Positions 1 through 5,885 of a DNA stretch of 5,885 nt are shown piece by piece. The translations under genes were made by a program, and so were the position numbers. The first letter of the stretch is position 1. Every line of letters begins with the position of its first letter. Below the pieces are notes generated by a model, which saw only the letters and a list, made by a program, of their open reading frames with translations, was not told the DNA's origin and did not search any database. The stretch covers positions 1-5,885 of the forward strand of contig CAJMOS010000142.1 of NCBI GenBank assembly GCA_905215015.1, read 5' to 3'. Source of the stretch: an uncultured bacterium. GTDB lineage: Bacteria; Spirochaetota; Spirochaetia; Sphaerochaetales; Sphaerochaetaceae.

Positions 1-1599
1 CTTGATCGCGGCATCGCCCTTGGCGTGGCCACAGGTGTCGTTGATCAGTTTCAGCTGGTTGATGTCGAACATCACCACGGAGAAGGAGGCGCTTCCCTTC
101 CTGATTTCCTCGTTCAGCCGCTCGACCTCACGGTCGTAGGCGGTCAGGTTGCTTGCCCCGGTCAGCTCGTCCTGGTAGGCAAGCTTCTGGATGGTGCCCA
201 TGTAGCTCTGCATCCTCCGGTTGTCGCTGACTACCGTCTCCTCCATTTCCCGGATCGAGACATACAGGGTCTCGAACTCATTGCCGCTCCGGACAGGGTC
301 GCTCTCGTCCACCTGGCTCTGCCGGGAAGCCCGGAAGTCGCGGGTCATGCGGATGAGCCGGTCGACCGGCTGGAGCACCAGGTACTTGATGGAAGAGTAG
401 ATGACCGACAGGATCAGGATGCACACGCTGGCGGTGATGGTCAGCACCTTGAGGAGGAGTTCCGCCACATTGCGGACCACCTCGTCCATGTTGATGGCAA
501 GACCGAGGTAGGCGACCACGTCTCCCTTGTCGTTGGAAACCGGCTTGCAGGCCCTCATCATCCAGCCCCGCTTGTCCCGTCCGATGGCCGGACCGATGAC
601 GGGACCGTCCTGCGCGGCACCGTTTTGGTTGCTGTCCAGGACAAGGAAACCATAGGAATCGGCAGCGGGGCCCGAATGATAGATGGTCCGGATGACCGGA
701 CCTTCGGATCCCGGAAGGACCTGGTACAGGGAAAGGGAGGAAATGTAGCCCCCGGAGAACGCAAGGTATGTTTCGAACCGGTCCGCCATCGCCTGGTATG
801 CGGCGCTCTTGTCCCCGTCCGGGGCGACAATCGTGTCGATGTCGTCACTATGCACGAGGCTCGCCGCAGCGAAAGTGTAGTGCCTGGCGATGGTCCGCTG
901 GTTGGAAATGCTCCGGACGAGATAGATATGGCAGGTCACCCCAAGCAGCACAACCGCCCCGATGACGGTGCTGGCGATGCAGGCGGATCCGATGGTGAAC
1001 TGGACCGAACGGTGTCCGGAATCCTTTCCGGACGGATGATACGGCTCCTGGTGCTGGAAGGGCCAGCGCAGACGCACCGATTCGGGCTGATGGCATTCCA
1101 GAATGGCCGCGACGAGGACGGAGAGCCCCAAATCCAAGGTATGGAACAGCAGGGAGCCGGCAAGGGAATGCATGGCGACCGGGAAGAACCAGAGGCCGAG
1201 AGAGAAAGAACCGTAGAAGGCGAGGGAAACCAGGTAATCGAAGAAACCCTCGAACAACCCCATTCCCAGCACCAGCAGCACTCGTCTCCACCAGCTGCTG
1301 GACAGGCCCCGCTCTTCAGAGAAGTAGACCACCAGCACCACGACCAGGGAGGGAAGCAAGAAATAGGGGGAACCCATCGAACAGGGAAGAAGCAGCAACA
1401 AGCTGGCAACTCCCACCGACACTCCCCCGACCAGCCCCACGGTCATGGTGACGACCATGCCGCCAAGATCATACAGGAACAGACGTTCGGCCTTGGTACG
1501 AAGCACATGGGAGCCTGTCTCCAGGAAGACTCCCAACAAAAAGATGAGAAGGACTTGCAGGTTTTTCTTGCTCGTGCGGTTTTCCTCACACGTCGCCAT
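1..1599 (-). CDS. Membrane diguanylate cyclase: multi-pass N-terminal module, Cache-like sensor, HAMP, GGDEF (3' end off the window)
   Basis: Expected to make c-di-GMP from two GTP on the cytoplasmic face of the inner membrane. The 533 residues present read as follows. A short basic N-terminus is followed by about five or six hydrophobic segments between residues 14 and 169 and a polar linker at 170-200. A transmembrane helix lies at about 201-230 and an extracytoplasmic domain at about 231-383, ending in a GW...(P)V...G.VVAYLG.AIN pattern typical of single Cache sensors. A second helix (about 384-405) and a HAMP-like stretch starting LQPVDRL (about 410-455) come next, then a coiled linker. 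The GGDEF domain starts at AYQDELTGASN (474-484), with MFDIN (510-514) and NDTCGHAKGD (520-529). The window ends before the catalytic GGDEF loop, so activity cannot be judged. The start at 1599 is chosen because AGGAG sits 7 bases upstream; an in-frame ATG at 1614 has only a weak site, and the frame is closed by a stop at 1726. The membrane module's fold is inferred, and the ligand is unknown. Confidence 0.93.
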   Translation of the reverse strand, partial: MATCEENRTSKKNLQVLLIFLLGVFLETGSHVLRTKAERLFLYDLGGMVVTMTVGLVGGVSVGVASLLLLLPCSMGSPYFLLPSLVVVLVVYFSEERGLSSSWWRRVLLVLGMGLFEGFFDYLVSLAFYGSFSLGLWFFPVAMHSLAGSLLFHTLDLGLSVLVAAILECHQPESVRLRWPFQHQEPYHPSGKDSGHRSVQFTIGSACIASTVIGAVVLLGVTCHIYLVRSISNQRTIARHYTFAAASLVHSDDIDTIVAPDGDKSAAYQAMADRFETYLAFSGGYISSLSLYQVLPGSEGPVIRTIYHSGPAADSYGFLVLDSNQNGAAQDGPVIGPAIGRDKRGWMMRACKPVSNDKGDVVAYLGLAINMDEVVRNVAELLLKVLTITASVCILILSVIYSSIKYLVLQPVDRLIRMTRDFRASRQSQVDESDPVRSGNEFETLYVSIREMEETVVSDNRRMQSYMGTIQKLAYQDELTGASNLTAYDREVERLNEEIRKGSASFSVVMFDINQLKLINDTCGHAKGDAAIK

Positions 1600-1606
1600 C
1601 TCAAAA

Positions 1607-1611
1607 CTCCT
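1607..1611 (-). promoter_or_regulatory. Ribosome binding site that decides the cyclase start
   Basis: Minus-strand AGGAG followed by 7 bases and then ATG at 1599. It lies between two in-frame ATGs (1614 and 1599) and favours the downstream one. The upstream ATG has only an AGG trinucleotide at a short distance. Confidence 0.7.
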
Positions 1612-1626
1612 CATGACGACCTGTCC

Positions 1627-1716
1627 GCACACACTTCCGGTGCGCTTCCCAAGCCATCGACTCACGATATCTCTACTTGGCACGCGGCCCCAAAGAACGT
1701 GCAAGCGTCGGCCGCG
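1627..1716 (-). promoter_or_regulatory. Hairpin-rich 5' leader of the diguanylate cyclase gene
   Basis: Three successive inverted repeats lie between the predicted transcription start (about 1721) and the start codon. First, CGCGGCC/GGCCGCG (1710-1716 with 1683-1689) is a perfect 7 bp stem with a 20-base loop. Second, CCAAG/CTTGG (1676-1680 with 1649-1653) encloses a nested ATCG/CGAT stem (1665-1668 with 1656-1659). Third, GCGCAC/GTGTGC (1640-1645 with 1627-1632) has one wobble pair. The ribosome binding site follows. This could be an mRNA-stabilising 5' structure or a cis-regulatory RNA. I do not recognise a known riboswitch class, and GC-rich DNA yields hairpins by chance, so the function is open. 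Confidence 0.3.
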
Positions 1717-1727
1717 CAACCTTTCCT

Positions 1728-1756
1728 AGTGTACGGATTCCATCCCCCTCTGGCAA
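1728..1756 (-). promoter_or_regulatory. Sigma70-type promoter for the diguanylate cyclase gene
   Basis: On the minus strand, TTGCCA (1756-1751, five of six consensus bases) and TACACT (1733-1728, four of six) are separated by 17 bases. Transcription should start near 1721, giving a leader of about 120 bases. It lies in the spacer after the lyase stop codon, so the cyclase can be transcribed apart from the lyase operon. The -35 box falls inside a short inverted repeat, TGGCA-N4-TGCCA, described separately. Confidence 0.5.
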
Positions 1757-1764
1757 GTATGCCA
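1751..1764. promoter_or_regulatory. Inverted repeat overlapping the -35 box (possible operator)
   Basis: TGGCA-AGTA-TGCCA is a perfect 5+5 inverted repeat. Its left arm forms most of the -35 box (TTGCCA) of the predicted cyclase promoter, the place a repressor could act. It is short and could arise by chance. It has no T-run on the minus strand, so it does not look like a terminator for the lyase gene. Confidence 0.22.
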
Positions 1765-1790
1765 AAGAAGGATGGCCGTTTTTTTCCTGG

Positions 1791-4649
1791 CTAGAGGCCG
1801 GCGGAGAATCCGAGGTCCTTCCTCACCTTCAGGAAATTCCCGAGGTCGATGCCCTGCCCGGTGAGATGGAAACCCTGGAAGTCGGTCGAGAGGAAGACAT
1901 CCTTGGACAGCTGCTCCCCCAGGCTGTTGACGGCGGCCGCGCCGGTCCAGAAAAAGGTGGTCTCTCCGGCAAGCTCCGGCATCTCGTTCCAGTTGTCTGA
2001 GTCCGCCCCGTCGATGGAGACCACATCCCTGGCCTGGAACTGGCGGGGACCATCCCCTTTCCTGTAGAGGGCGATATTGCGCCCCGCGTTGGCCCAACAG
2101 ACTACCTTGGATAGACGGACAGCCGGGTTGGAGTTGCTGGTGATTCCAGCCGCTCCGTTCCGGAAGGCGACCGAGCTTTCCAGCAGATGGGGTACGGCGA
2201 TGCCGTCCCCGCCCAGCTTGAAGCCGTTGCCGTCCCCGTTTCCGCTCCCGTCCGACAGGCTTCCGTTGCCATAGGCAAGGCAGTGGCGGATGGTCACCGC
2301 GCCAATCGGTCCCGTTTCGATCTTCGCGAACAAGTCCCACCCGTCATCGATGTTGGCATAGGCGACACAGGAATCGAACACGTTGTTCTCCCCGCAGGTC
2401 AGCTTCGCCGCGAACCCATCGGCGTTGTTCGCCGCAGGGTCGATGTTGTCATGGCTGACGCACCCGTAGACCAGGTTGTCGTGCGGCCATTTCGCGAAGG
2501 GCTCGGCGCTCGTCCCGGAAATCTGGATGCCGGTATCCCCGCAGCCATAGGCGGTGATAAAGCGCAGCTCGTTGAAATCACCGGCTATCTGCAATCCCTT
2601 CCTGTCTCCCTTGGTGCCGGTCACGGTGAAGTGCTCCAGCGTCCAGTAGTCACCCCAGAGCTCGAAGGATCCGGTGCCAGAGGAAAAGTCAAGGACGACG
2701 TCCCCCTCGCCCACCAGCTTTTTCCTCTTGCCCTCCAAGCCGCTGTTTCCCCGCTCGATCTTGACGGAACCAGCGGGATGATAGGTGCCGGGAAGCAGGA
2801 CGACCGTCTGTCCCGGAGCGCAGGACCGCAACGCGCTGTCCAGGTCCAACGGACTCTGGCGGCTCCCCTTGGCAAGCGGGTCTCCGGTCGGGGAGACGTA
2901 GAGGGTCTCTCCCTTCCTGGGCACGTAATAGACCGTCAGGTTCCTGGCAACCGGCTGGTAGTCCTCCTCATACTTCCGGGTCACCGGATTGAGGACGCCC
3001 ATGCGCGCGCCCGGGTAGGGAATGTAACCGCTATCCGGAGTAAAGGTGACGAGCATGTCGTTGACCCCTTTCCGGATGGGGATGACCGCGGTGAAGTCGA
3101 CCCCTGCCTTCACCGGAGCGTCCTGGATGTAGTAACGGGGGTTCCGTTTCCCGTCGCTGACCGTGAGCCGGCCGTCGCTGTTGGCCGCATAGACGAACGG
3201 GTAGTTCCCATCGTACCAGCTTGAGGGAGAGTCGATCTTCAGGGAATAGGGCACGTACTCCGGGGGCGCCTGCTCGGCGGGCGGGTCGCTCTGCGGGTCG
3301 CTGGTGGCAAAGCGCACGTCGCTGACCGTGACATTGCATCCGCGGGCCACGGCGAAGCCGACGTAGATGTGCTCGGGATCCTGCTGGAGCAGCTTGTCCT
3401 TGCCATACAGGATATATTCCTCGACCTGCTCCTTGTTGGCGCTCGTGTTGGGGTATATGGCATGGAAGCCCGTGTTGTCCATCCGCAAGGTGATGGTGTA
3501 GCTCCGCCCCTTTTGCACCAAATCATAATAGTAGTAGCTATAGGCCTTGCTGACGCTCTTTCCGTGTCTGGCGATTTCCGCATCCCCGCCTTGGACGACC
3601 TCGTCGGTCAGACCGGTGACAAAGCGGGAGCCAAGCGTGTCCTTGCAGGTATGTTTCACCCCGTCGATCGTGTCCTCGAACTTGGTGGCGAGAATTGCCG
3701 CGGAGTTGGTGTAGTGGTTCTCCATGGAAACACCGTCCGTCCCGAGCGTGTCCATCGCCACGATGCCGAAGCCTTCCTGCCCATCGGGAGTCGGGTTGAG
3801 GAAATCGACGGTGAAGGTGGCCGTCAGCGTGAAGTTTTCCCGTCTTGGGTCGATGACCGTATAGTAGTAGGAGATGCCGTCATGGAAGGCGGTGAACTTG
3901 CCGCCTTTCTCGTCGATGTCGCCATTGGAGGTTTCCGAGCAGGAGAAAAGGCGGAACCGCAAGTTGTCCGCGTCGACCATCTCCATGCGGTTGAGCGACC
4001 CCTTGGTCGACTGTCCGAACCAGGTGAAGCGCCACTCCCTATCCTCTTTTTCCCGCGCGGTCTTGCGCTGGCTCGATGTCGCCCGTTCCCCGCCCCGGAG
4101 AGCGGAGACAGCGACCTGGTAGGTTTTCTCCGGCTGCAGCGCCTTGACCGGATAGGAAAGGCCGAGGGGCCGGTATTCCGCCCCGTCGACCGATACGAGA
4201 TACGCTTCCGCCTCCCTGACGGGTTTCCAGCTGACAAGGAAGGAATAGCCCCCCGTATTCTTCACCGTCACTTCCGGCGGCACGAGCGGGTAGGTGTAGT
4301 GGTAGGACTGGAGGGAAGACAGCTTGTCCTCCTCATTCCGTTTCTGCCCACGGACCACGAAGGAGTAGTCGCCCGAAGAGGAAAGCGTGAAGCTGGCTTT
4401 TTTCTCCAGCTTGCGGCTCCGTCCGACCAATTTGGCGTCCACCAGGTTCCCCGACGCGTCGTAGCACTCGACACTCGCCTTGTCCCCCGCCTCGCCAGAC
4501 GTCTCGAAATCAAATCTGACCTCGACCTGGAACGGGTCTGAAGCGGAAGGGGCGATGGAAGTGATGACCGGCGCTTTCGTGCCGGCCCACGATGCGAACA
4601 GCAACGAGGAGGACACCAGCAACAGCAGCAATGCCAGTGTCTTTTTCAT
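1791..4649 (-). CDS. Secreted multidomain pectate lyase, polysaccharide lyase family 9
   Basis: Predicted to cut pectate/polygalacturonate by Ca-dependent beta-elimination outside the cytoplasm. The 952 residues comprise a signal peptide (about 1-22: KK, a leucine-rich core, then FASWAG) and an Ig/FN3-like domain (about 27-121). A clear FN3 domain (about 123-198) is followed by a concanavalin-like beta-sandwich (about 205-450, with the QEGFGIVAMD pattern) and a further beta domain (about 465-577). A right-handed beta-helix runs from YVSPTGDP (584-591) to about 890. Family hallmarks are NADGFAAK (742-749), DDGWD (768-772) and GNGFKLGG (808-814). The spacing from Asp744 to Asp768/769/772 equals that of the four Ca-binding aspartates I recall for Erwinia Pel9A (209, 233, 234, 237), and Lys811 matches its catalytic lysine. 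The N-terminal half is much larger than in Pel9A. ATG lies 6 bases after the upstream stop with no good Shine-Dalgarno site, suggesting translational coupling. Endo versus exo mode cannot be read from sequence. Confidence 0.9.
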   Translation of the reverse strand: MKKTLALLLLLVSSSLLFASWAGTKAPVITSIAPSASDPFQVEVRFDFETSGEAGDKASVECYDASGNLVDAKLVGRSRKLEKKASFTLSSSGDYSFVVRGQKRNEEDKLSSLQSYHYTYPLVPPEVTVKNTGGYSFLVSWKPVREAEAYLVSVDGAEYRPLGLSYPVKALQPEKTYQVAVSALRGGERATSSQRKTAREKEDREWRFTWFGQSTKGSLNRMEMVDADNLRFRLFSCSETSNGDIDEKGGKFTAFHDGISYYYTVIDPRRENFTLTATFTVDFLNPTPDGQEGFGIVAMDTLGTDGVSMENHYTNSAAILATKFEDTIDGVKHTCKDTLGSRFVTGLTDEVVQGGDAEIARHGKSVSKAYSYYYYDLVQKGRSYTITLRMDNTGFHAIYPNTSANKEQVEEYILYGKDKLLQQDPEHIYVGFAVARGCNVTVSDVRFATSDPQSDPPAEQAPPEYVPYSLKIDSPSSWYDGNYPFVYAANSDGRLTVSDGKRNPRYYIQDAPVKAGVDFTAVIPIRKGVNDMLVTFTPDSGYIPYPGARMGVLNPVTRKYEEDYQPVARNLTVYYVPRKGETLYVSPTGDPLAKGSRQSPLDLDSALRSCAPGQTVVLLPGTYHPAGSVKIERGNSGLEGKRKKLVGEGDVVLDFSSGTGSFELWGDYWTLEHFTVTGTKGDRKGLQIAGDFNELRFITAYGCGDTGIQISGTSAEPFAKWPHDNLVYGCVSHDNIDPAANNADGFAAKLTCGENNVFDSCVAYANIDDGWDLFAKIETGPIGAVTIRHCLAYGNGSLSDGSGNGDGNGFKLGGDGIAVPHLLESSVAFRNGAAGITSNSNPAVRLSKVVCWANAGRNIALYRKGDGPRQFQARDVVSIDGADSDNWNEMPELAGETTFFWTGAAAVNSLGEQLSKDVFLSTDFQGFHLTGQGIDLGNFLKVRKDLGFSAGL

Positions 4650-4655
4650 AGCTTT

Positions 4656-5153
4656 TTACTCGCAGATCACCGCGTACAGGTTGATGCCGCTGCCCTTGGA
4701 GTACAGCAGATAGGTGCCATCGGCGGGAATGGTGCACTCAGCCTTGCCTGCATGCGCCTCATCATCCGGCGGCGCGGTGAAGACGGTCACCTCGGCCTTT
4801 GTCGCGGCATTGACCAAAGCCAACTGGCGTGCGTCCGTCTTGCTGGAAGAGTTGAGGTAGACGACCAGGCTCTCCCCTTTCTTTCCATTGAACGAAAGCG
4901 CACGATACGTCGCGTTGCCGGAACCGCCAAGCTTGATGCGGGCATTGAAGACCTCGCCATCCGCCGCCTCGCGGCTGACGGGAATCGCCTCCACGGTGAC
5001 CGCTTTCTCCGCGGTCGCCAGCACGCGCACGTCATCATAGCTTTTGTTCGAAGTGATCTTGACCGGATCAAGATCATTCACATTGAGATACGCTCCGGCG
5101 AACAAAGCCACCGAGCATGCCAGCAGGCAGAGCAGCAAAACACATCTTTTCAT
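4656..5153 (-). CDS. Small exported beta-rich protein, stand-alone pectate-lyase-associated domain
   Basis: A 165-residue protein with an N-terminal signal (MKR, then a hydrophobic stretch to about Gly20; cleavage likely near FAG-AY). LLAC at 10-13 loosely resembles a lipobox, but hydrophobic residues continue past the cysteine, so ordinary signal peptidase cleavage is preferred. The mature part (about 22-165) is predicted all-beta. It has a NATYRALSFNG stretch (80-90), a run ending VVYLNSSS (97-104), and a C-terminal GTYLLYSKGSGINLYAV pattern (146-162). From memory, this last pattern is typical of the non-catalytic C-terminal module of many bacterial pectate lyases; here it is a separate chain. 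Inferred role: substrate binding or helping the PL9 enzyme encoded just downstream. No catalytic motif was recognised. The start is supported by AGGGG six bases upstream (5164-5160). It is the first gene of the likely two-gene operon. Confidence 0.85.
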   Translation of the reverse strand: MKRCVLLLCLLACSVALFAGAYLNVNDLDPVKITSNKSYDDVRVLATAEKAVTVEAIPVSREAADGEVFNARIKLGGSGNATYRALSFNGKKGESLVVYLNSSSKTDARQLALVNAATKAEVTVFTAPPDDEAHAGKAECTIPADGTYLLYSKGSGINLYAVICE

Positions 5154-5439
5154 GAAACACCCCTTTTGTTCAGTGTAAGCCGGTATTTCTGGAAATTTGA
5201 TGGATGTTTTTGGATAAATACGATTGTGCGAACGCCATAAAGTCCCGCAAGGCGGCCAGCAGTCACCATCAGCACGACGCAGACAGGCTGGCGGCGCGCG
5301 CTGTCCCTGAAGCGCTGGTTCTCCCAGGTAAGGAAGAAATCATTGCCGGTAGCGAAGACTCCGGCTCTTTTCCTGGCTAGGGCCGAAGACGGCGAACACA
5401 TCGCCGGTGGACCATATGGGGATCGACACGTCAAACTTT

Positions 5440-5503
5440 CGGTTCAAACCAGCATTTTACGGGATAACCGGTTTTGTGCGTGCTTGCGGGAACATTGTTC
5501 GCA
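5440..5503. promoter_or_regulatory. Cluster of inverted repeats upstream of the AAA-ATPase-like gene
   Basis: Several dyads sit close together: GGTT-CA-AACC (5441-5450), the perfect 8 bp palindrome AACCGGTT (5466-5473), and GAACA-T-TGTTC (5490-5500). The last is flanked by TGCG (5485-5488) and CGCA (5500-5503), which extend it with a two-base bulge. CGGTT (5440-5444) can also pair with AACCG (5466-5470), so alternative folds exist. They could be operators, an RNA structure, or a small intergenic repeat. No known element was recognised. Confidence 0.3.
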
Positions 5504-5556
5504 CTGGAGACAGGACCCCGACAGGCTTGATGCAAGAACCGGAGAGCGGGCGTTCT

Positions 5557-5585
5557 TTGCCACCAGCGCTTTGCTGTGGTATCCT
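5557..5585 (+). promoter_or_regulatory. Extended -10 sigma70-type promoter for the AAA-ATPase-like gene
   Basis: TTGCCA (5557-5562, five of six consensus bases), a 17-base spacer, then TATCCT (5580-5585, four of six), preceded by TG at the extended -10 position (TGG before TATCCT). Transcription would start at about 5591-5593, on or next to the ATG at 5592. The -35 hexamer is identical to the one predicted for the cyclase promoter. Confidence 0.5.
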
Positions 5586-5591
5586 TGAAGC

Positions 5592-5885
5592 ATGAGCAAT
5601 CAATTACTTCCCATCATGACGGCGAACGGCTCGTTCGAGAATCTTCGGCGAGGGGGCTACGTGTACGTGGACAAGACCGCGTATCTGCATTCCCTTGTCC
5701 GGCAGGAAGGCAACATGTTCTTCCTCTCCCGACCGCGCCGATTCGGGAAGACGCTGACCATCTCCACGCTGGAGGCAATCTTCCAAGGGAAGAGGGATCT
5801 GTTCAAGGGCCTTGCCATCGACCAGACAGGCTACGACTGGAAGACCTATCCGGTCATCCACATCGACTTCGGCGATTGTCCGGAG
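5592..5885 (+). CDS. AAA-ATPase-like / PD-(D/E)XK nuclease family protein, N-terminal part (3' end off the window)
   Basis: The first 98 residues of a protein family that joins an N-terminal AAA-ATPase-like domain to a C-terminal PD-(D/E)XK nuclease-like domain (Pfam AAA-ATPase_like and the former DUF1703). It is common in many copies in spirochaetes, Bacteroidota and clostridia. Visible hallmarks are LPI near the N-terminus (6-8), GGYVYVDKT (21-29), the Walker A-like SRPRRFGKT (46-54), and a YPVIHIDF strand (87-94). Its cellular role is not firmly established; proposed links include mobile elements or defence. The start at 5592 is the first in frame after a TGA at 5586-5588 and keeps the family's conserved LPI. 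ATG 5616 is an alternative but would remove it. No good Shine-Dalgarno site is present (only GAAG directly before). The nuclease half lies outside the window, so intactness is unknown. Confidence 0.93.
   Translation, partial: MSNQLLPIMTANGSFENLRRGGYVYVDKTAYLHSLVRQEGNMFFLSRPRRFGKTLTISTLEAIFQGKRDLFKGLAIDQTGYDWKTYPVIHIDFGDCPE

Larger units (their letters stand above)
5154..5591. other. Gene-free divergent spacer of 438 bases
   Basis: This spacer separates the leftward lyase operon from the rightward AAA-ATPase-like gene. I see no convincing coding region: the open frames here have no recognisable protein content and lack ribosome binding sites. The left 60 bases (about 5161-5222) are clearly more AT-rich than the rest and should hold the lyase operon's promoter. 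The best -10-like sequence is TATTTA (minus, 5220-5215), but no good -35 partner was found. An ATTTC-TG-GAAAT inverted repeat (5185-5196) lies in the likely leader. The right half holds further inverted repeats and the promoter of the rightward gene, listed separately. Confidence 0.75.

Noticed and set aside
1600..1725. Canonical c-di-GMP riboswitch in the cyclase leader
   Set aside because: The conserved tetraloop/receptor and core motifs of the known class I riboswitch were not recognised. Only generic hairpins are visible.
1751..1764. A sigma54-like TGGCA...TTGC pattern on the minus strand before the cyclase gene
   Set aside because: The distance between the GG and GC elements is about four bases too short for a sigma54 promoter, while a normally spaced sigma70-type pair fits the same place.
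25..1794. A 589-codon open frame on the plus strand, fully opposite the diguanylate cyclase gene
   Set aside because: Its product is low-complexity (rich in H, D, G, Q) with no family resemblance. The opposite strand gives clear GGDEF, HAMP and Cache signatures. Long antisense frames are expected in GC-rich genes.
2187..4541. Long plus-strand open frames (2187-3224 and 3369-4541) opposite the lyase gene
   Set aside because: They are shadows of the PL9 coding frame: no start signals, no recognisable domains, and R/V/G/D-rich composition typical of antisense GC-rich DNA.
5115..5153. Lipobox (LLAC) in the small secreted protein
   Set aside because: The hydrophobic segment before the cysteine is very short and hydrophobic residues continue after it, which fits an ordinary signal peptide better than a lipoprotein signal.
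1782..5380. A 13-base direct repeat, TTTTCCTGGCTAG, at 1782-1794 and 5368-5380, both followed by GGCCG with one base difference
   Set aside because: About one such match is expected by chance in a window this size counting both strands. One copy covers a stop codon and the other lies in non-coding DNA, with no flanking symmetry.
5150..5588. Open frames in the divergent spacer (minus 5150-5434; plus 5343-5588 and 5407-5595)
   Set aside because: No ribosome binding sites, no recognisable sequence, and they overlap the promoter regions of both neighbours. The minus frame also overlaps the start of the small secreted protein.

Overview
The window is a GC-rich, densely coded bacterial segment with four real genes. 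Three read leftward and one reads rightward. The gene content suggests an anaerobic carbohydrate-fermenting bacterium: a secreted multidomain pectate lyase, a secreted accessory protein, a membrane diguanylate cyclase with a spirochaete/clostridia-style sensor, and an AAA-ATPase-like/PD-(D/E)XK family gene. Spirochaetota (Sphaerochaeta/Treponema relatives) is my best guess. It rests on protein style only; no rRNA or marker gene is present, and Bacteroidota or Bacillota cannot be excluded.

Layout from right to left along the minus strand. A 165-residue exported beta-rich protein (5153-4656) is followed after 6 bases by a 952-residue exported polysaccharide lyase of family PL9 (4649-1791); the two look like one transcript with coupled translation. 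After a 191-base spacer with a good sigma70-type promoter and a hairpin-rich leader, a membrane diguanylate cyclase starts (1599) and runs off the left edge just after the start of its GGDEF domain. On the plus strand, after a 438-base gene-free spacer holding several inverted repeats, an AAA-ATPase-like gene starts at 5592 and runs off the right edge. Its promoter is placed so that the transcript may be leaderless.

How the parts may work together: the PL9 enzyme should cleave pectate (polygalacturonate) outside the cytoplasm by Ca-dependent beta-elimination. The small protein resembles the non-catalytic beta-sandwich found fused to many pectate lyases, so it may supply substrate binding or anchoring as a separate chain. 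The diguanylate cyclase carries two sensory regions, a multi-pass membrane module and an extracytoplasmic Cache-like domain. It could tie c-di-GMP to a local nutrient, but it has its own promoter and a link to pectin is inference only. The AAA-ATPase-like gene is divergently transcribed and probably unrelated.

No RNA gene, CRISPR array, insertion sequence or clear rho-independent terminator was seen. The most interesting points are the split lyase/accessory-domain operon, the double-sensor architecture of the cyclase, its structured leader, and the possible leaderless start of the ATPase gene.
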